A program made the position numbers and the translations under genes. A stretch of DNA of 64,000 bases from PLGF01 sp052139695 (GTDB lineage: Bacteria > Verrucomicrobiota > Verrucomicrobiia > Limisphaerales > Palsa-1400), in the NCBI GenBank assembly GCA_052139695.1, contig JBKQWF010000309.1:1-64000 (forward strand). The letters are read 5' to 3'. The notes beneath the pieces were generated by a model. It was not told where the DNA came from. It saw nothing but the letters and a program-made list of their open reading frames with translations, and did not search any database. This document shows positions 60,011 to 64,000 of this stretch, piece by piece; position 1 is the stretch's first letter; every line of letters starts with the position of its first letter.

Positions 60011-62056
60011 CTAGCGCGTGATAAGAGGTGGGGCTTCCGCGTCCGCCGGCGGGGCGGAACCACCGCCCGTGCTCTGAGCCGCGGCAGCCGCCGCAGCTTT
60101 GGCCAGCGCAGCCCTGCGGCTCTTAATGGCCGCCTCCTGATCTCTGATAATCTGCAGATTAGCAGCATCTGTCTCGACTCGAACCTTGATGCCATTGATC
60201 ATGCTCTGGATCTTTGCGTCGTAGTCTTGTTGAGCCTTGGTGTACACTTCGGACGCGGTCTTGAATGCTGGCAGATTCGTGTCCAACTCGTTTTGGGCGG
60301 CCAGCCATTTATCTTTTGCTTGATCGAAGCGGGTATGTAACTCAGCCAGTTCCGGGTCCGAATTCCCGGGATAGGCCGTGAGAAGCTCGCTACCCCGTTC
60401 GTCTTTGGGAATGGAAAGCAATTTAGCGAACGTGTTGCTAAAAATAGCGTAATCAGCCGCCGCCATAACTTCGTCGTGCGTCCACTCGCGCGGGGATTCG
60501 CTTTGCCTCTTCTCTTCCGCCTTTAGGAACGGGTCAGTGTTAACTGAGGCAGCTCCAGCAGTTTTAGCGCGTTCCCATTCTCTCTTGAGAGCCGCCTCAC
60601 GGCTCTTGATCGTCACTAGGTTGGACGCATCCTCTTTGACACGATCTTTGAGGCCGTCGATGATGCTGTTGATTTTCGCATCGTAGTCGCGTTGGGCGTT
60701 GGTGTACGATTCCGAGGCTGTCTTGTAGGCCGGGCTGTCGGTTGCCCCGTCATTTTGGGCAGCTATCCATTTGTCCTTGGCGTGCAGAAGGCGCAGGCGC
60801 AATTCAGCCAGCTCAGGATCCAAATGCCCGGGATAGGCAGTGGCGAGTTCGCTGCCGAGCTGATCTCTCGGAACGAACAGCAATTTGGCGAGAACGTTGC
60901 TGCAAAACTGGTAGTCAGCCGCCGCAACGACCTCATCATGCGACCACTTGCGCAATGATTCGGAAATGACCCGCTCGTCAGTTCCGCGCGGAAGTGCTCC
61001 AGCGAGGTTGTCGGATGTTTCAACTGGCGGCTGAGCATCTGTCAATGTGACAATGCCCAGGCCGAGCAGAAGGAGGAAAGCCGGCAGCGGCCACAATGGG
61101 CGCTTTTTGAAACCGGAGATCATCAAAATGCGGCGGCGCATCTGCGCGCCATCTTCCAGAATCCCCACCAGGGCCGGCGGCGTAGCGCAGGCGAAAAGTT
61201 CCAATAACTTCAAGATCGTTTGCCCGTAGGGCGTTTTCTCTTCCTCGCCCGCGTGGAAGAGGGCCAGTTCATCGCAAGCCATTTCCCGGTCCGCCGCCAT
61301 TCTCCGAACCGCCAGCCAGATTACGGGATTGAACCAGTGCAGGGCCTGCAAACTGGCCGCCAGCCAAAGAACAAATGCGTCACCCCTTCTCACGTGCGCC
61401 ATTTCATGGAGAAAAACATGCCGCAACTCAGCCGCGCTGAATTGCCCGGTGAGCCCGGCCGGGAGCAGGAGCATGGGGCGCCACAATCCGCAAAGCGCCG
61501 GGCTTTTGACGGCGGACGTTTCCGCCAATCTGACCTTGGTCCTCACCCCCAGCTCCTTCCGGCAATTCGCAAGCAAGGCCAGCGCGTCCTGGTCCACCAC
61601 CGGCCTCGGCGTCCCAAGCCGGCGCAAAAAGAGCCAGTTCTGCCCAAAAGTTCGCGCCGCAAAAATCACCGCGCCGCCCAGCCAAAGAGAGAAGAGGAAC
61701 TCCCAGGAGCGCCTTCGCCACCAAGCGTGTTTTATGACAGGGCGCGCAGGCGCAGCTTGCGGCGGCGGCCCATTTTCGATCGCGTCGTTACCGCTCGACG
61801 GCCACGGCGCGCTGATGATTGATGGCGACAGGGATGCGCCCCACCCGCGCCCGTAATTAAAGAGGCTGATTTTGCTGGGAATGGCAACGGGAAGGGCCAG
61901 GCGGAGCACGACAAGCAGCCAGAGCGCATATCTCCATTGCGCGGTCCATCTGCTTGGAAAGACCTTCTGCGCGGCCATGACAAGAAGCGCGATCACCGAG
62001 GCCTGCCAGGAGACCCGGCCTAACCAGAGAAGAAATGGGCCGGCAAACGTGTTCAT
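60011..62056 (-). CDS. BlaR1-type M56 membrane metalloprotease with a duplicated sensor-side domain
   Basis: A 681 aa integral-membrane zinc protease that, by analogy to BlaR1/MecR1, cleaves the cognate BlaI-type repressor on signal. There are three or four membrane segments in the first 335 residues. The zinc motif is VFLHEMAHVRRGD (H217, E218, H221), with the distal ligand segment RRMAADREMACDELAL. BlaR1's penicillin-binding sensor domain is missing. Instead the extracytoplasmic region holds two homologous units of about 125 aa (369-493 and 523-650), each starting R-K/E-W-S/T-HDEV-x-AAADY and ending in a coiled-coil-like SREAALKR. The start overlaps the repressor stop (ATGA). Confidence 0.9.
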   Translation of the reverse strand: MNTFAGPFLLWLGRVSWQASVIALLVMAAQKVFPSRWTAQWRYALWLLVVLRLALPVAIPSKISLFNYGRGWGASLSPSIISAPWPSSGNDAIENGPPPQAAPARPVIKHAWWRRRSWEFLFSLWLGGAVIFAARTFGQNWLFLRRLGTPRPVVDQDALALLANCRKELGVRTKVRLAETSAVKSPALCGLWRPMLLLPAGLTGQFSAAELRHVFLHEMAHVRRGDAFVLWLAASLQALHWFNPVIWLAVRRMAADREMACDELALFHAGEEEKTPYGQTILKLLELFACATPPALVGILEDGAQMRRRILMISGFKKRPLWPLPAFLLLLGLGIVTLTDAQPPVETSDNLAGALPRGTDERVISESLRKWSHDEVVAAADYQFCSNVLAKLLFVPRDQLGSELATAYPGHLDPELAELRLRLLHAKDKWIAAQNDGATDSPAYKTASESYTNAQRDYDAKINSIIDGLKDRVKEDASNLVTIKSREAALKREWERAKTAGAASVNTDPFLKAEEKRQSESPREWTHDEVMAAADYAIFSNTFAKLLSIPKDERGSELLTAYPGNSDPELAELHTRFDQAKDKWLAAQNELDTNLPAFKTASEVYTKAQQDYDAKIQSMINGIKVRVETDAANLQIIRDQEAAIKSRRAALAKAAAAAAAQSTGGGSAPPADAEAPPLITR

Positions 62057-62439
62057 TTTTCCTTTTCCGCCAGCAGGCGTTTCAATTGTTTGATATCTTC
62101 CTTCGAGAGATTGGATTCCTTGACCAGATGCAGCAGCAAAGGCGCTGGGTCCCCGCCAAAAACGCGCCGCAAGAACGACCGGCTTTCCTGGCGGACGCAG
62201 GTCTCCTGGCTGACCAGCGGCTCATAGAGATAGCGTTTGCCCTCCCGCGTGGCCTTTAAGGCGCGCTTCTTGACGAGGCGGTCGAGGAGGGTGCGGATGG
62301 TGCGGGTGTGCCAGCCCGTTCCCGGCGCTAATTGGCTGACAATGTCGCCGGCGGGAACTGGGTGGCGCGCCCAGACCAGGCCCATGACTTGCCACTCGGA
62401 TTCAGAAATGCGGACGGAATGCTTTGAATTGCTACTCAT
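62053..62439 (-). CDS. BlaI/MecI/CopY family transcriptional repressor
   Basis: A 128 aa winged-helix repressor: ISESEWQVMGLVWARHPVPAGDIVSQLAPGTGWHTRTIRTLLDRLVKKRALKATREGKRYLYEPLVS (about 10-75), then a helical dimerisation and cleavage region. It precedes and overlaps the M56 protease gene, giving the classic regulator/sensor pair. It probably represses its own operon through the palindromes at 62430-62464. The genes controlled besides this operon are unknown; no beta-lactamase is seen nearby. Confidence 0.94.
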   Translation of the reverse strand: MSSNSKHSVRISESEWQVMGLVWARHPVPAGDIVSQLAPGTGWHTRTIRTLLDRLVKKRALKATREGKRYLYEPLVSQETCVRQESRSFLRRVFGGDPAPLLLHLVKESNLSKEDIKQLKRLLAEKEK

Positions 62440-62464
62440 GTAGCAGCATATTGATACACGTGTA
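62430..62464. promoter_or_regulatory. Paired palindromic operators for the BlaI-type repressor
   Basis: TGCTACTCATGTAGCA (62430-62445) has 6-base arms around TCAT and covers the repressor's own start codon. TACACGTGTA (62455-62464), extended to GATACACGTGTAGCAG, is a second palindrome. Centres are 22 bases apart, about two helical turns. Both resemble the TACTACA/TGTAGTA arms known for BlaI/MecI operators. A further half-site CTGCTACAT lies at 62527-62535. Confidence 0.65.
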
Positions 62465-62701
62465 GCAGTTGATCCAGAATTAAATTTGAGTTTTTTTTAG
62501 AGCGCGGCTCGGGTCTGGCCGCAAAACTGCTACATCAGCCGCCCATTTCACGGCCCAACGGTTCTCACAGCCGAGAAAAAGCGAGGCTTTGGCACTGCGA
62601 AATGGCTTGCAAATCGGGGCGGTGGAAAGGTAATGACGAGAGCACGAGAGACGGCAATAAACAGCTTGCTGACGCCGTGAACGTAATGCGTCAGTCACCG
62701 G

Positions 62702-62777
62702 CGGCAGGGACGCCTCGCCGAGGCGTCCGGGGGTATTCTTGCCGGAGCGGTCGCCTCGGCGAGGCGACCCTGCCCTT
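62702..62777. repeat. Inverted pair of GGTAGGG-family hairpins
   Basis: The left copy (GGCAGGGACGCCTCG..., stem GGACGCCTC/GAGGCGTCC) faces the right copy (GGTCGCCTC/GAGGCGACC, ending CCTGCC). Both have 9-bp stems with three-base loops GCC or GGC. It lies in the 371-base gap 62440-62810 with the operators; no gene is seen there. Confidence 0.88.
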
Positions 62778-62810
62778 CTTAGGCCCGCCGTCGCTGATGA
62801 CGCGTTACCC

Positions 62811-64000
62811 GTGAACAACAAATCAGATGGGAAATCCCGGTTGATGTGGTTCCTATTAGTCCTGGGTATTGTCGTTGCCTATCAGCGCGTCTGGCATGCG
62901 GGGTTTCTTTGGGAAGATGACATTTACATTACCCACAACCCATTGCTCACCGCGCCTGACGGATTGCGCCGGATTTGGTTTTCACGGGATTCGCCTTCGC
63001 AATATTTTCCGCTGACCTACACCTCATTTTACGCCGAACGCTTTCTTTGGGGTTTCCGGCCCTATGGCTATCACTGCGTGAATATTCTCATCCACGCCGG
63101 CAACGCGCTCCTGGCCTGGACGCTTTTGCGCCGGTTGCGGGTGCCGGGCGCAGGGCTGGGGGCGGCACTTTTTGCGCTGCACCCGGTGCAGGTCGAAACG
63201 GTGGCGTTGATAACGGAGCGGAAGAATTTGTTGATGGCGTTCTTCTTCCTGCTCGCGCTGCTGGCGTGGATCAGCTTTATCGATGATTCCTCCAAGCGGC
63301 GCTGGCGGCACTACGCGCTGGCGCTGGTTTATTACATGCTCTCGCTCGCTGGCAAGACGACGGCCTGCACCCTTCCGGCAGCGTTGCTCCTGGTTGTCTG
63401 GTTTAAAAGAGAGCCGATCAATCGGCGGCGCCTTGCTGAGATTTCGCCGTTCGTCGTTTTGGGAATCGCGATGGGCGTTGTGACGATGTGGTGGGAACGC
63501 TTCCACCAGCAAGCGGTTGGCGGAGTTTTCCAGATGGGCCTGGTGGAGCGCCTTCTCATCGCGAGCCGGGCGCTCTGGTTTTACGCGGGCAAGCTGCTGT
63601 GGCCGGCAAACCTGATTTTTTGTTATCCCAGGTGGAACATCTCAAGCGCGGACGCGCGGGCCTATGTTTGGGTTTTGGCAACGGCGGCGGCCGGAGTTGC
63701 GATTTTCCGCTGGAGGGAGAATTTCAGGCGCGGCCCGGCGGTGGCGTCGCTCTTTTACGCGGCCACCTTAGCGCCGACGCTTGGCTTCATCATGTATTAC
63801 ACCTTTCGTTACACTTTTGTGGCGGATCATTACCAATACCTGGCGTGCCTCGGTCCGCTGGCGTTGCTGGCCGCGGGCCTGGAAAGACTTCCAATTGGCA
63901 AACCAATTGGTTACGTGGTTCTGCCTGTGGTCCTCGGCGTCCTAACCTGGTCCCAATGCGGGGAATATGCCAATGCTGAAACTCTCTGGCGCGCGACCAT
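62811..64000 (+). CDS. Polytopic TMTC/PMT-like membrane protein, C-terminus beyond the window
   Basis: At least 396 codons from GTG 62811 (an alternative ATG is at 62844), open to the window edge. The N-terminus is LMWFLLVLGIVVAYQRVW, then a luminal-type acidic motif FLWEDDIYITHNPLLTAPDGL and YFPLTYTSFYAERFLWGFRPYGYHCVNILIHAGNALL. These match the GT-C-fold TMTC / PMT_2-like proteins that in bacteria usually continue into C-terminal TPRs. FALHPVQVETVALITERKN is typical of the group. About nine hydrophobic segments are visible. The proposed activity is glycosyl transfer from a lipid-linked sugar, from family knowledge only. Confidence 0.82.
   Translation, partial: MNNKSDGKSRLMWFLLVLGIVVAYQRVWHAGFLWEDDIYITHNPLLTAPDGLRRIWFSRDSPSQYFPLTYTSFYAERFLWGFRPYGYHCVNILIHAGNALLAWTLLRRLRVPGAGLGAALFALHPVQVETVALITERKNLLMAFFFLLALLAWISFIDDSSKRRWRHYALALVYYMLSLAGKTTACTLPAALLLVVWFKREPINRRRLAEISPFVVLGIAMGVVTMWWERFHQQAVGGVFQMGLVERLLIASRALWFYAGKLLWPANLIFCYPRWNISSADARAYVWVLATAAAGVAIFRWRENFRRGPAVASLFYAATLAPTLGFIMYYTFRYTFVADHYQYLACLGPLALLAAGLERLPIGKPIGYVVLPVVLGVLTWSQCGEYANAETLWRAT

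Overview
The window looks like a chromosomal segment of a free-living Verrucomicrobiota bacterium (inference). The markers are GC-rich coding DNA, prepilin-type proteins with a FTLIELLVVIAIIAIL-like segment, a PVC-type membrane-bound dehydrogenase fused to other domains, DUF5703 and CocE type secreted hydrolases, a long (597 aa) IspG, and weak or absent Shine-Dalgarno signals at many starts. It is mostly ordinary chromosome. Prophage, insertion sequences, rRNA, tRNA and CRISPR were not seen.

Layout: 1-1100, an AT-rich broken gene end and repeat debris. 1101-6649, DUF362, ROK kinase, UvrC, FmdB zinc ribbon, HAD phosphatase and a DnaQ-like exonuclease. 6945-11878, a minus-strand block with a TPR protein, Ku and LigD (bacterial NHEJ) and a DUF72 protein. 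12254-16484, a retropepsin-like/TPR lipoprotein, prepilin debris and an OpgG-like protein. 16499-19109, an ECF sigma factor, a small membrane protein and a bactofilin-like/RDD membrane protein in one overlapping operon. 19325-23598, divergent secreted hydrolases (DUF5703/GH95-like and CocE). 23599-24202, a hairpin-rich spacer. 24203-30665, a TetR-controlled tripartite RND efflux operon. 30899-37359, a giant SGNH/propeller/HEAT/cupredoxin protein and two esterases. 37528-42796, an MBOAT + SGNH pair, then a formylglycine-enzyme-like lipoprotein and a TolB-like propeller. 43106-44895, a three-gene cassette of a DuOB-like protein and two DUF488 proteins. 45000-59810, mostly housekeeping genes: CBS, GH-A glycosidase, SufE, TatD, DnaJ, AcnA, Gfo/Idh/MocA, IspG, RseP, metallophosphoesterase, ArsB/NhaD-like transporter and a prepilin-type protein. 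60011-62439, a BlaI/BlaR1-type pair. 62811-end, a truncated multi-spanning TMTC/PMT-like protein.

Two things stand out. First, the DuOB-DUF488-DUF488 cassette is compact, overlapping, headed by a gene that is AT-richer than its surroundings and followed by a GCAT microsatellite. It is the best candidate for an undescribed system, perhaps a nucleic-acid-directed conflict or repair function. Second, the intergenic DNA is seeded with short hairpins of at least two families. One family keeps a GTCYC (or GRGAC) five-base loop while its stems vary with compensation. The other carries GGTAGGG/CCCTACC ends and often occurs as inverted pairs, like REP/BIME elements. Some copies now encode the ends of proteins, and one sits where a terminator would be.

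All functions are read from sequence motifs and recalled family knowledge; no database search was made. Residue positions are approximate unless tied to a motif.
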